A stretch of 64,000 nt of DNA from Aquimarina longa SW024 (GCF_001401755.1 NZ_KQ474100.1:250884-314883); one strand, 5' to 3'; shown: positions 47,932 through 57,436, numbered from the stretch's first letter. Made by a program: numbers and translations. The notes: generated from the letters alone by a model not told the origin.

Positions 47932-48387
47932 ATGAAAAATTTACAAAACAGAAAAAAAATAATTTTAATGCTTGTTTTATTAATAAGTATTATGACAACA
48001 ACATTTGCTCAGGATTCTGATTATAGTAAAGTAGAAAAAACATTGTCATACTATTTAGATGGTAGTATGATGGGGGATTATGAGGTTATAAAAAAAGCTT
48101 TTCATGCTGATGCAACAATGAGAAATGTTTCTGCTAAGCATGGATATCGAGATTTTATTGCATTAGAGGTTTTTAAAAAAGCAAAAAAACGGACAGAACC
48201 AAAACCAAATAAAACATATAGGATAACGTATATTGATATTTCGGGAAATGCTGCAAGTGCTAAAATAGAAATAGCATCTCCAAGCGTGACTGTTACTGAT
48301 TATATGCAGTTACTAAAAATTAATGGGGAGTGGAAAATAGTAGGCAAAATTTATGATGTAAGAAGGTTAGAGGGGAGTAAACAATAG
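47932..48387 (+). CDS. NTF2-like (lumazine-binding-type) exported protein
   Basis: 151 residues with a signal peptide ending near TTFAQ (about 26) and one NTF2-like domain (LSYYLDGSMMGDYEVIKKAFHADATMRNV ... YMQLLKINGEWKIVGKIY, shown in pieces). A paralogue of the gene at 47294. It is followed after 11 bp by the DUF5916 gene, so the two are one unit. Confidence 0.82.
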   Translation: MKNLQNRKKIILMLVLLISIMTTTFAQDSDYSKVEKTLSYYLDGSMMGDYEVIKKAFHADATMRNVSAKHGYRDFIALEVFKKAKKRTEPKPNKTYRITYIDISGNAASAKIEIASPSVTVTDYMQLLKINGEWKIVGKIYDVRRLEGSKQ

Positions 48388-48398
48388 ATTTTATAATA

Positions 48399-50567
48399 AT
48401 GAAAAAAATACTATTAATATTCTGCTCTTTACTTGCTGTATATAGTAATGCACAGACAGAAGCTATTACTTTTAATGATAGCAAGATTGTAATTGATGGG
48501 AGATTGGATGAGTCTATATGGAACAAGCTTCCTACACGTTCTGATTTTTCTAATTATTATCCTAAAAATACAGGAACTGCAACACAACAAACTACTGTAA
48601 GGTTATTTCATAATGGTACTCATTTATATATTAGTGCTGTTTATCAAGATACTACACCTGTAGTACAACTAGGTTCTTTAAAACGTGATGATATTTCTAA
48701 TTCTGTAGCTGCTAGTGACGCTTTTATTATTGTTATAGATACTTATAACCAACAACAAAATGGGTACTATTTTGCAACTAATATGGGAAGTACTCAATCC
48801 GATGCTCTTATAGAACGTACTGATGATGGTTTTTTAATTAATAGAAGCTGGAATACTGTTTGGAAAGCTAAAACTAGTGTAAAAGGAAATCAAAAAATAT
48901 ACGAAATAGAGATTCCATTAAAGGCATTAGGATATGCTACAGAAACTCCTACTTGGGGGCTCTTATTTTATACCAGAGATATTAAAACTAATGAATGGAC
49001 TACCTATACTCATATGGATCGTAATTATAGAATTTTTGATCTACGATTTACAAAACCATTTATGGTAGAAAAACTATCAAATAATAGTACTTCTCGATTA
49101 ACCATTACACCATCTCTAACAATTAACCATCAAGAAGATGTTACTAATAGAAGTGATGATACTACACTAAAACCAAGCTTAGATGTGCAATATAATGTAA
49201 CATCATCCTTAAAATTAGATGCTACAATATATCCTGATTTTTCTCAGATAGATGTAGATCAGCAGGTTACTAATTTAACTCGTTTTGCAGTAGATTTCCC
49301 AGAACAGCGTAATTTCTTTTTAGAGAATAACGATTTGTTTTCTAATCTAGGAACTGATGGAGTGAATCCTTTTTACTCTAGACGAATTGGAGCTGTTAAT
49401 GAAATTCTTTTTGGAGTAAAACTTTCTGGTAATATCGCAAGGAAAACACGTTTAGGAGTTCTGGATGTAGCGACCAAAGAAAAAGATACGGATCCTGCAC
49501 AGAATTATGCAGCATTAATATTACAACAACAATTGTCAAATGCTTTTACAACTACAGGGTTTTTAATCAATAGACAGCAAACAGAAGATTTTGATTTTTT
49601 GAACAATTATAATCGAGTAGGGGGGCTTAACATAAATTATAAATCCGGAAATAATAAATGGACGGGGCTACTAAATTATGGAAAAAGTTATACTAGTAAT
49701 TACTCAGGAGATACTAATTTTTATAATATAGGGGTTTGGTATAATACATTAAAAACATCATGGAATACAGCTATAAAAAAAGTAGGAAAAAATTATATTA
49801 CAGATATCGGTTTTGTACCTCGATTATTGAATTATGATCCTATTAGTGATACTACTGTAAGAGAAGGGTATACACATGCTAATGGAGAATTATCACTAAT
49901 GCATTTTCCTAAAAAATCAAAAAAAATTGATTCGTATAGGTATCTCCTTCTTAAAAACAATTCTTATTGGGACAAACAAGGTGTATTGACTCAGTCATCA
50001 TTTTTTTTTAATAATGCATTATGGTTTAGTGATTTATCATCGATATATGCTAATGTGTATTATGAATATGAAGATCTAAAATATGCATTTGATATATTGA
50101 AGAATGAGAATTTTATTGAACCTGATGTTTATAATTATGTCAGTTCTCAGATAGGATATAATTCAGTTTATAATAAAAAAGTTTCCTATAATATTGCTGC
50201 ACGCTATGGTTCTTATTATAATGGATTCAGATCCAGAGGATATATGAATATGCAATACAGATTATTGCCTTTTGCAAAATTACAAGCAAGATATGAGGTT
50301 AATAAAATAGATCTCAGAGAATTAGGCAAAAAAACATTTCATCTAGCTCGATTTATAGGAGAACTATTTTTTTCTAATAGATTAAACTGGACGACTTATG
50401 TGCAGTATAATACACAGTTTGATAATTTTAATATCAATAGCCGATTACAATGGGAATACAAACCATTATCATATGTGTATTTAGTCGTAACAGATAATTT
50501 TAATAAAAATATTCATAGAGCAAACTGGGGAGTGTCTTTTAAAGCGAATTACCGGTTTAACCTCTAG
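48399..50567 (+). CDS. DUF5916 outer-membrane protein with CBM9-like N-terminus
   Basis: 722 residues. The signal peptide ends SNAQ (about 19). A CBM9-like sandwich follows (about 25-210, IDGRLDESIWNKLP, VRLFHNGTHLYISAVYQD). The remaining about 500 residues are a DUF5916 region with the conserved DVQYNVTSSLKLDATIYPDFSQI (about 265-287) and VDFPEQRNFFLEN, then many amphipathic strands ending in a Phe/Leu-rich C-terminus. That suggests an outer-membrane beta-barrel. DUF5916 proteins often lie near peptide or carbohydrate uptake genes; ligand unknown. Confidence 0.87.
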   Translation: MKKILLIFCSLLAVYSNAQTEAITFNDSKIVIDGRLDESIWNKLPTRSDFSNYYPKNTGTATQQTTVRLFHNGTHLYISAVYQDTTPVVQLGSLKRDDISNSVAASDAFIIVIDTYNQQQNGYYFATNMGSTQSDALIERTDDGFLINRSWNTVWKAKTSVKGNQKIYEIEIPLKALGYATETPTWGLLFYTRDIKTNEWTTYTHMDRNYRIFDLRFTKPFMVEKLSNNSTSRLTITPSLTINHQEDVTNRSDDTTLKPSLDVQYNVTSSLKLDATIYPDFSQIDVDQQVTNLTRFAVDFPEQRNFFLENNDLFSNLGTDGVNPFYSRRIGAVNEILFGVKLSGNIARKTRLGVLDVATKEKDTDPAQNYAALILQQQLSNAFTTTGFLINRQQTEDFDFLNNYNRVGGLNINYKSGNNKWTGLLNYGKSYTSNYSGDTNFYNIGVWYNTLKTSWNTAIKKVGKNYITDIGFVPRLLNYDPISDTTVREGYTHANGELSLMHFPKKSKKIDSYRYLLLKNNSYWDKQGVLTQSSFFFNNALWFSDLSSIYANVYYEYEDLKYAFDILKNENFIEPDVYNYVSSQIGYNSVYNKKVSYNIAARYGSYYNGFRSRGYMNMQYRLLPFAKLQARYEVNKIDLRELGKKTFHLARFIGELFFSNRLNWTTYVQYNTQFDNFNINSRLQWEYKPLSYVYLVVTDNFNKNIHRANWGVSFKANYRFNL

Positions 50568-50736
50568 CGATTCTAAATAAGAAAAAAAATGTTATAACAC
50601 AATGTTTTAGAATACGTTTCTTAAGTTTTATGTCGCGATCTTTTAAATAATTATACCTCGAGTAGATGTATTCTAAAGGGTATTGCTAAATAAATCTTAT
50701 TTTGCAATATAATAATACGCAAATTAAATTTTGTAG

Positions 50737-51807
50737 ATGGAAAATATTCTAGTAGGGGTATATATATGTCTTGCTGTGCAAATAGCAATCGTGGGAATGA
50801 TTAACCTTTTTCAGAATACAAAACGGAATAAGGTTTTAGGAGTGTTTTGTTTTTTACTTATTTTTTCTCTGTTAAAAAGAAGTTTTTGGGAGTCTATAGA
50901 AGGATCTGCGTTATATTGTGTATTTGGGGGACCTCATGAATTATTATATGCTCCTCTATTATATACATATTTACTAGTTTCTCAAAATAATACTAAAATT
51001 TTTCTTAGACATATTAGTATCGCTTTTGCAGTATATCTGATATTACACTTTTTGGCAATCATATTTTTTAGGGATTCTCATTATACTATTGCACCTTATT
51101 TTTTGTTTTCAATCATTAGTTTTAGTATACTCTATTTCTTAAAAGGTATTAGACTATTTAAACATCAATTACGTGAAAAATTAGACTCTTATCCAAGAGT
51201 ACGTTTTCAGTTTTTTTATATTTCTGCTAATGTGTATATACTTTTAAAAACTTTTGTTATCGCTATAGCTTTATTCAATAGATTAGTTAATCATTCAATC
51301 CTGAATGCTATTTATAAAAATTTCTCTCTTCCTGTTTTTTATTATGTCGTGGTCCCTACATTTCTTATTCTTTGCTTGATTTATATATTTTATGCTCTTA
51401 CAGAAGTTAATGCTTTAAAAAAGAGTTTTATTGGAGTGAAAATTTATAAAAACGAAAGACAAGATACTTTTGATTATAAAAAAATAGAAAGTTTATTAGT
51501 TAATGATAAGGTATATACAAATCCTAATCTTGGTTTGCTTCATTTTCTGAATGAATCTAATCTAAAAAAAGAAATAGTTCATCAATATCTAAATGATCAT
51601 GATTATGAAAATTTTCAGGATCTAATTAACAGCCATAGAATTGAAGATTTTAAAGAAAGACTTGTTAATGCAGGTTTTGATAAGTTTGACCTGTTTAGTA
51701 TTGCTAAAGAATGTGGATTTAAGTCTAAAGCTACTTTTTATAGAGTTTTTAAGAAAAAAGAAAACATAACTCCAAGAGAGTATCTTCAAAAAATAAAACA
51801 TAGCTAA
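50737..51807 (+). CDS. membrane-anchored AraC-family regulator
   Basis: 356 residues. Six or seven hydrophobic helices (1-235) are followed by an AraC helix-turn-helix domain (about 255-350, with FDLFSIAKECGFKSKATFYRVFKKKENITPREYL). This membrane-AraC layout is common in flavobacteria; the membrane part is thought to sense a signal. A strong terminator follows. Confidence 0.88.
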   Translation: MENILVGVYICLAVQIAIVGMINLFQNTKRNKVLGVFCFLLIFSLLKRSFWESIEGSALYCVFGGPHELLYAPLLYTYLLVSQNNTKIFLRHISIAFAVYLILHFLAIIFFRDSHYTIAPYFLFSIISFSILYFLKGIRLFKHQLREKLDSYPRVRFQFFYISANVYILLKTFVIAIALFNRLVNHSILNAIYKNFSLPVFYYVVVPTFLILCLIYIFYALTEVNALKKSFIGVKIYKNERQDTFDYKKIESLLVNDKVYTNPNLGLLHFLNESNLKKEIVHQYLNDHDYENFQDLINSHRIEDFKERLVNAGFDKFDLFSIAKECGFKSKATFYRVFKKKENITPREYLQKIKHS

Positions 51808-51840
51808 TACACTCTTTTTTAAAATGTTAAAAACAAATAA

Positions 51841-51873
51841 AAAAAGTCTCATTTTCGATAAATGAGACTTTTT
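51841..51873 (+). terminator. rho-independent terminator of the AraC gene
   Basis: A 14-bp perfect stem, AAAAAGTCTCATTT (51841-51854) and AAATGAGACTTTTT (51860-51873), with a TCGAT loop and a T run at the end. Confidence 0.92.
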
Positions 51874-51963
51874 AGATTGCATTTTAGATATAATATAGCT
51901 GTATTATGATTAAGTTTCCAAAAATAATTAAACCCGTATGCATTAGAACTTCGTTATGAAGTT

Positions 51964-52063
51964 TTGAGATACCATACATACAGTAATTTTCTTAGTTTTA
52001 GCGTAGCATCGCTACGGTTAAATTAAACAATCAAGTGTAACGTATGTATTTGCAGTAGCTCAA
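51964..52063. repeat. 100-bp imperfect palindromic element
   Basis: Nested inverted repeats: TTGAG (51964-51968) with CTCAA (52059-52063), ATACATAC (about 51974-51981) with GTATGTAT (52042-52049), and an inner TAGCGTAGC-ATC-GCTACGGTTA hairpin (about 52000-52020). A separate AACTTC-GTTAT-GAAGTT hairpin lies just to the left. No open frame. It looks like a repetitive-palindrome or miniature inverted-repeat element. Confidence 0.6.
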
Positions 52064-52112
52064 AGATGTAATAGATTTTCTAAATGCATAAAGTGAGTTA
52101 AACTGTTCTTTT

Positions 52113-53069
52113 ATGAAAAGACTAATATGTATACTTTTATTTATTACTATATATAGTTGTCATAATACTATTAAACAAGATATTATTATTACAGAAAAAG
52201 ATCTTATTCCAGAGGGTGTAGCATTTAACAAGCGTACAGGGATCACTTATATTGGAAGTACTTATAAACGAAAAATCATTCAAATAGATACTACTGGTAA
52301 AAATGAAGATTTTATTCCTGAAGAATTCGAAGGTATTTGGAGTGTTTTAGGAATGGAAGTAGATGAAAAAAATAACTTATTATGGGTAAATACTGCTCAT
52401 GCTAATCAAGTGATGCCATTAAAAAAGCCTACATCCAATAAAGATTGGATGACTAATATTTCTGTTTTTGATATCGATAAGAGAAAGCTTATAAAAAAAT
52501 ATCCATTACTAGAAAAACAAGCTTTTTTTAATGACCTTACTATATTAAATGATGGAAGAATATATGTCACAGAATCAGTACATAATAGAATTTATACGAC
52601 TAGTTTTAAAAAAGATAGTGTATCACTTTTTGTAGAATTTAAAAATTTTACTTTTCCTAATGGTATTACTTACGATCAAACAAGCAATATGTTATTTATA
52701 AGTTCTAATCAGGGTATCATAAAGATGGATCCAGATACAAAAAGTTATATGTTGCTTAAGACAAAGGGAGATATTGATGTAAAAGTGATTGACGGACTAA
52801 CTTTTTATAAAAATTCTTTAATAGGCCATCAAAGTACAAAAGTTTCTAGATTTTATCTAAATGACGAGCATACAGAGGTTATAAATGTTAAAACCCTAAA
52901 TTCTGGAAAAGAATTTGATTCCTCTACAACTGGTGAATTGGGAAATGGTGGAGATTACCACTTTATAGTCAATTCGCAGATAAGAAGTGGAGTATACAAA
53001 GATAAAAAAGCATTAAAACCAATGGATAGTCTAGAGAATATAATAATCCGAAAAATTGAATTGCAATGA
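52113..53069 (+). CDS. SMP-30/gluconolactonase-like beta-propeller lipoprotein
   Basis: 318 residues. The lipoprotein signal ends IYSCHN (Cys about 16). The rest is a propeller of blade motifs such as IPEGVAFNKRTGITYIGS, LTILNDGRIYVTES and FPNGITYDQTSNMLFISS, the SMP-30/gluconolactonase layout. The N at FPNG and the acidic EGVA match family metal-site positions loosely. The substrate is unknown. Its stop overlaps the start of the next gene by 4 bp. Confidence 0.8.
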   Translation: MKRLICILLFITIYSCHNTIKQDIIITEKDLIPEGVAFNKRTGITYIGSTYKRKIIQIDTTGKNEDFIPEEFEGIWSVLGMEVDEKNNLLWVNTAHANQVMPLKKPTSNKDWMTNISVFDIDKRKLIKKYPLLEKQAFFNDLTILNDGRIYVTESVHNRIYTTSFKKDSVSLFVEFKNFTFPNGITYDQTSNMLFISSNQGIIKMDPDTKSYMLLKTKGDIDVKVIDGLTFYKNSLIGHQSTKVSRFYLNDEHTEVINVKTLNSGKEFDSSTTGELGNGGDYHFIVNSQIRSGVYKDKKALKPMDSLENIIIRKIELQ

Positions 53070-53449
53070 AAATAAAGTTAATTATATGCTATAGGTTTAT
53101 ACTGTTATGTTTTCTAGGGATCATTTTATCATGTACGACAGAAAAAAAGACAAATAAAGAGGAAGAAGAAAATAAAATTCTTCAATTACATCATCTGCAA
53201 AAGGAATATCACTTTAAAAAATTAGCAAAAGAATTTGCTTCGCAGATGTCTACGGGTTTTATCTCTGTTAATAGAGGTGAAATTAAAAAGCCTACAAAAG
53301 GAGACAATATAAAGAAATATGATACCTATTTTAATTCTGTAACGTTCGAAAAATGGGATGATATTTCGCCCCCTATAATTCGGTTTTCTGATGAGTATAC
53401 TATGGCATATACAGTAGTACATAAAGTAATAAACCAAGTGAAATTATAA
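53066..53449 (+). CDS. short lipoprotein, possibly truncated NTF2-like
   Basis: 127 residues with a lipoprotein signal (FLGIILSCTTEKK). The mid part (EFASQMSTGFISVNRGEIKK, WDDISPPIIRFSDEYTMAYT) is typical of a flavobacterial NTF2-like family. As I remember it, that family continues for another about 40 residues with a Trp-x-x-I-Y-K strand. Here the protein stops after VHKVINQVKL, so it may be cut short. It overlaps the propeller gene by 4 bp (ATGA). Confidence 0.7.
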   Translation: MKIKLIICYRFILLCFLGIILSCTTEKKTNKEEEENKILQLHHLQKEYHFKKLAKEFASQMSTGFISVNRGEIKKPTKGDNIKKYDTYFNSVTFEKWDDISPPIIRFSDEYTMAYTVVHKVINQVKL

Positions 53450-53474
53450 AATTATAAAACTAATAATCAAAGAG

Positions 53475-53945
53475 ATGAAAAAAGAAAAACAGCTACTAGT
53501 ATTATTTCTTATTACTGTTTTTAATCTTGCAGGGCAAGAAAATAAAGCTATTACTAGTGAGACAACATTGCTTAATACGATTTCTGTTTTCAATAAAGCA
53601 TTTAAAGAAGGAGATGTTACAAAATTAGAATCAATGATAACCGATAATTATATACATACCAATGGTTCTTCAAAATCTATTGGAAAAACTATGTGGTTGG
53701 CTTATTTAAAGAAGAGAAAGAAGACAATAAGAAACGGTGATTTAGTAGTAAACGCTTATGAAATGAAAGAAATGCAATCAGAATTGTATGATAATTTTGC
53801 AATTATTACGGCCAAAATAATGACTACAATTACTAAAGGAGGGACAGTAGAAGAAAATCAATATAGAGTATCACATGTTTGGGTAAAAGAAAATAATGTT
53901 TGGAAACGTGCTGCATTTCATGATACTAACATTACATCTAAATAA
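53475..53945 (+). CDS. NTF2-like (DUF4440-type) exported protein
   Basis: 156 residues. Signal peptide to about 20 (FNLAGQ). One NTF2-like domain with FNKAFKEGDVTKLESMITDN, YIHTNGSSKSIGK and a final VSHVWVKENNVWKRAAFHDT. The layout fits DUF4440/SnoaL-like proteins. It lies 25 bp downstream of the previous gene, in the same unit. Confidence 0.83.
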   Translation: MKKEKQLLVLFLITVFNLAGQENKAITSETTLLNTISVFNKAFKEGDVTKLESMITDNYIHTNGSSKSIGKTMWLAYLKKRKKTIRNGDLVVNAYEMKEMQSELYDNFAIITAKIMTTITKGGTVEENQYRVSHVWVKENNVWKRAAFHDTNITSK

Positions 53946-53993
53946 ACTTAAAAGATTCTTTATAATTTTTCTAACACAATAGATATTACATAG

Positions 53994-54731
53994 ATGAGAA
54001 CATACATTTTTATACTCTATCTTTTTTTAGGCATGGTTTATCAAGCCTATTCACAAAAAAAAATAGAAAGCGGTTATACAATTTTACAAAAAAGTATACA
54101 AGCACACGATCCAGGTAATAAATGGAGTACCACTAATCTACACGTTCATATACAAGAACCTCGATTATCTAACCCTCATAGGTATTCAATAATTAGAATG
54201 AATAATAAAGAGCATAGTTTTGAATTATCGAGAAGTAGAGGTCAATACATCTCTAAACACTTTATTGATAAAGAGGGGATAAGTACAACATTATTAGATA
54301 ATGCAATAATTACTGATAGTACTCTTGTAAGACGCTATAGACTTCAACCAGAACGAAACTTTAATTATCAAAAGTTTTATCAGCAGTTATTAGGCTTACC
54401 GATGTCATTAAATCATGCTACTATTGACAGTTTAGGTACTGTAAGTAAAGAGGTTTTTAATAAAACAGATAGTTATAAAATAGCACTAATACTAAAGGAA
54501 GCTGTATTTTCTAAATATTGGAATGTATACATTTCTCAGGATGAGTATACAATCTTAGGGATAGAAATTAGGTTCCCTGAAGATACTTCTAAAGGAGAAC
54601 GCCTTTATTTTACTGGAGTGATTCACATAAATGGAATAAAAATACCTAGAATAAGGCATTGGTATGAGTATTCTGATCATACATATTCTGGGTCAGACAT
54701 AATTGTTAAAACTATTTTAGATGATAATTAA
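53994..54731 (+). CDS. exported DUF6503-like protein
   Basis: 245 residues with a signal peptide ending YQAYSQ (about 20). LQKSIQAHDPGNKWSTTNLHVHIQEPR resembles the start of DUF6503-type outer-envelope proteins, with the family's HDP. The rest is beta-rich (YWNVYISQDEYTILGIEIRF). Assignment to the family is from memory and moderate. It is the last gene of the run begun at 52113. Confidence 0.65.
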   Translation: MRTYIFILYLFLGMVYQAYSQKKIESGYTILQKSIQAHDPGNKWSTTNLHVHIQEPRLSNPHRYSIIRMNNKEHSFELSRSRGQYISKHFIDKEGISTTLLDNAIITDSTLVRRYRLQPERNFNYQKFYQQLLGLPMSLNHATIDSLGTVSKEVFNKTDSYKIALILKEAVFSKYWNVYISQDEYTILGIEIRFPEDTSKGERLYFTGVIHINGIKIPRIRHWYEYSDHTYSGSDIIVKTILDDN

Positions 54732-55229
54732 TTTTAACAATTACAATTCGCTGTTCTTTAATAAACATTTGATCGGTTAGTGGTGGTAGTCTTAGAATTC
54801 TCCATGCACTACCATAATCTTTTATTTTTTTAACAAATAAGATATGGCATCATATTGTTTAGACGCAATTGACTGAACTGAGTGAAAACTACTCGTCAGG
54901 AACTCCCGATTGGCTGCCCTGAGTGAAAACAGCTCATTGGGAACTCCCGATTGGTTGCCCTGAGTGAAAACAGCTCATCGGGAACTCCCGATTGGCTGCC
55001 CTGAGTAAAAACAGCTCATCGGGAACTCCCGATTGGCTGCCCTGAGTAAAAACAGCTCATCGGGAACTCCCGATTGGTTAAACTGACTAAAAATTGTAAA
55101 TCGGGAATTCCGGTTGGTTAAATTGACTAAAAAATGATAATCGGAAGCTATAATTGATTAAATAAAGTGAAATTCAAAAAAATGGAATCCCTAAATTAAC
55201 AACCCATCCTAATTAATACAATAGAATTT
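54732..55229. other. intergenic region between convergent genes, 498 bp
   Basis: Mostly the 41-bp tandem repeat; the flanks show no gene or strong hairpin. Confidence 0.5.
54871..55150. repeat. 41-bp tandem repeat, about seven copies
   Basis: The repeat start CTGAGT recurs at 54878, 54919, 54960, 55001 and 55042, and as CTGACT at 55083, each exactly 41 bp apart. A seventh, weaker copy follows near 55123. Copies 2 to 5 are nearly identical; the last two decay. Each unit holds TCGGGAAC-TCCCGA, a near-palindrome. It lies between convergent genes and has no coding frame (41 is not a multiple of 3). Confidence 0.92.
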
Positions 55230-56549
55230 CTATTTTATAGTATTAATTATTTCCCAAGTCCAATCAATAATTTGCTGACTTATTTTGTTTTCCCATTTAC
55301 CTGGTTTAAAAGCATAACTATTAGCGTAGTTAGGGTGTATTGTACTCCAATGATCTAAATTTTTATATTTGTAAAGTTTATGATTTTTATGCCCTTTTGT
55401 TTTTAAAACATTTATAATCATATCATTGTCATATTCAGTCATAATCCAGTCATTTGTTCCCCAACGAATTCTGACAGGTACTTTTACATTTTCCCAGTGT
55501 TTTGCAAAATTAAAATTTTGTATCTGATGATAGTATTTCATAGACCTACCATACATATGATTCATTCCTTGCCTATGATATACAGTATATGTGGGATTAT
55601 CATTTAATATATCTTCAAAACTTTTCTTTTTAATTAACATTTCATAATATAATGGAATATAAACGGTATTCATTAAACGATAAATTTCTTCTTGATTTTT
55701 ACCTTCTATTTCTAGTATTCTACGTTCTATTTCTAACATATGCTCATACCATGATTTAAAGAATGTTCCATCAGATATTATACCTGCTAAGTTATACTTA
55801 TTAGCTAAGTATGGAGCTAGTGCACTCCCCATGCTATTTCCGTAAACAATAATTTTTGAAGTATCTACATAAGATTTCTCTTTTAGTGTTTTGATAGCGG
55901 ATTCATATCCATTTAATTCGGTTAAGAAATCTACTTCTGCACAATCTCCTTCACTATCTCCAACACCAGGTTTTTCAATACGCATTACAACCACATTTGA
56001 TTTTTCTACGATATCTTTAATGAGTTTAACCCAATTATTACTTCGCCCAGAATATTTTTCTACAGAAGAGCAACTTAATCCTTGGATTATTATAATAGCA
56101 GGTTGCTTTTTCTGCATATTTCCATTAGGAATAGTTATAATAGCGCGTTGCTTTATACCATAATCACTAACAATAGTTTCATATATAGTTTTTACATTGG
56201 TATTTTCTTCAAGAGGGAGTGCTTTAAGAAGCACTTTTTTAGTGATGAATACATTATTTCGTTTTACTTGTATTTTAGTATCACTAGTTGATTTTAAACT
56301 ATATATAATAGCACTCCAATCTTCTTGATTAAGTACAGGTTTATCATCTATATTGATAATTAAATCCCCTGTTTTAAACCCTGCTTTTTCTAGAGGAGAG
56401 TTTTTAATGATTTCTTTAATTTTGGCTCCAGGAGTTGTATTATTTGGCCAAGAAATTTTGGATATAAATGAAGCTCTACGCTCTAGATTTTGTGAAAATC
56501 CCGAATTAATTATAAGAATTAATAAAAAGAAACAGATTGTTTTTTGCAT
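55230..56549 (-). CDS. exported alpha/beta hydrolase with N-terminal PDZ domain
   Basis: 439 residues. Signal peptide about 1-20 (INSGFSQ). A PDZ domain (about 30-108, SPLEKAGFKTGDLIINIDDKP) is followed by an alpha/beta hydrolase (about 125-439) with YGNSMGS (nucleophile Ser239). A GVGDSEGDC loop precedes it, and the C-terminal WGTNDW and LDHWS stretches probably supply the Asp and His. The closest general class is the acyl-peptidase/dienelactone-type envelope hydrolases. PDZ domains usually recognise C-terminal peptides, which suggests peptide-linked substrates (inference). Confidence 0.82.
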   Translation of the reverse strand: MQKTICFFLLILIINSGFSQNLERRASFISKISWPNNTTPGAKIKEIIKNSPLEKAGFKTGDLIINIDDKPVLNQEDWSAIIYSLKSTSDTKIQVKRNNVFITKKVLLKALPLEENTNVKTIYETIVSDYGIKQRAIITIPNGNMQKKQPAIIIIQGLSCSSVEKYSGRSNNWVKLIKDIVEKSNVVVMRIEKPGVGDSEGDCAEVDFLTELNGYESAIKTLKEKSYVDTSKIIVYGNSMGSALAPYLANKYNLAGIISDGTFFKSWYEHMLEIERRILEIEGKNQEEIYRLMNTVYIPLYYEMLIKKKSFEDILNDNPTYTVYHRQGMNHMYGRSMKYYHQIQNFNFAKHWENVKVPVRIRWGTNDWIMTEYDNDMIINVLKTKGHKNHKLYKYKNLDHWSTIHPNYANSYAFKPGKWENKISQQIIDWTWEIINTIK

Positions 56550-56674
56550 GATGTATTTGATTTAATTTGTGCCAAAACTAGCAATGAAGCTATTTTAATT
56601 TCAAAATTTATACGAGTCCTTCTATTTTTTATACGAAATTTGATATCTCATGTACAACATATAGTATTACATAA

Positions 56675-57436
56675 ATGTTTAGATCTTTAAGCCGACATAA
56701 AATTTTATTTATTCATATATTATTTTGGGTATCTTATTACATTGTTTTTGGATTTATTTGGGTAAAAGAAGATGGGTATAAAGCTTCTTTTTATTTAGAG
56801 TTTGTACTACTACCAGTTAGAATATTTTGTGTTTATTTTACAGTTCTTTATTTAATACCTCAGTTTTTACTCAAAAAACATTTTTTAAAATTTATAACTT
56901 TTTATATTCTTCTATTATTTTTTGCAAGTAGTATACAACGGGTATTTATTCATTTTTTTGTAGATGATTTTGATACTTTTAATGCTATTCAGGTTTTTGG
57001 TTTTGATACTTTGTTAAGAGCAATGGTTCTTATTAATTCTACTGTGTTTTTTGTTTCTTCTATATATATATTACAGTATTATTTTAAAGAAAAAGAACGA
57101 AATGAGTCTTCTTTAAAAGAAGGGAATCGAGTTTTAGAATTAAAATCAAATAAGAGGATATATACTATTTCTGAAGATGAAATTGTACATATTGAAGGTT
57201 TAGGAAATTACGTTACGTATCACTTAATAGATAACACTACAATTGTAGTGTATAGTGGTTTACATAAAACTTTAAATGAATTATCTGATAACTTTATTAG
57301 AATCCATAAATCTCATATTATTAATAAAAATCGAATTAAATCATATAATAAAGAGAATATAGAATTAGTTAATGGAAAATTACTTCCTATAGGTAACTCA
57401 ATAGATTATAATTCGATACTACAATTAATTAAGTAG
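56675..57436 (+). CDS. membrane-bound LytTR DNA-binding protein
   Basis: 253 residues. Four membrane helices (about 10-140), of the kind found in LytS-type kinases (HKILFIHILFWVSYYIVFG), run straight into a LytTR domain (about 155-250, IVHIEGLGNYVTYH, FIRIHKSHIINKNRI). There is no kinase and no receiver domain, so membrane and DNA-binding parts are joined directly. It is divergent from the PDZ-hydrolase gene across 125 bp and may control it (inference). Confidence 0.85.
   Translation: MFRSLSRHKILFIHILFWVSYYIVFGFIWVKEDGYKASFYLEFVLLPVRIFCVYFTVLYLIPQFLLKKHFLKFITFYILLLFFASSIQRVFIHFFVDDFDTFNAIQVFGFDTLLRAMVLINSTVFFVSSIYILQYYFKEKERNESSLKEGNRVLELKSNKRIYTISEDEIVHIEGLGNYVTYHLIDNTTIVVYSGLHKTLNELSDNFIRIHKSHIINKNRIKSYNKENIELVNGKLLPIGNSIDYNSILQLIK

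Noticed and set aside
54871..55150. CRISPR array
   Set aside because: The 41-bp units follow each other directly without spacers; no cas genes.
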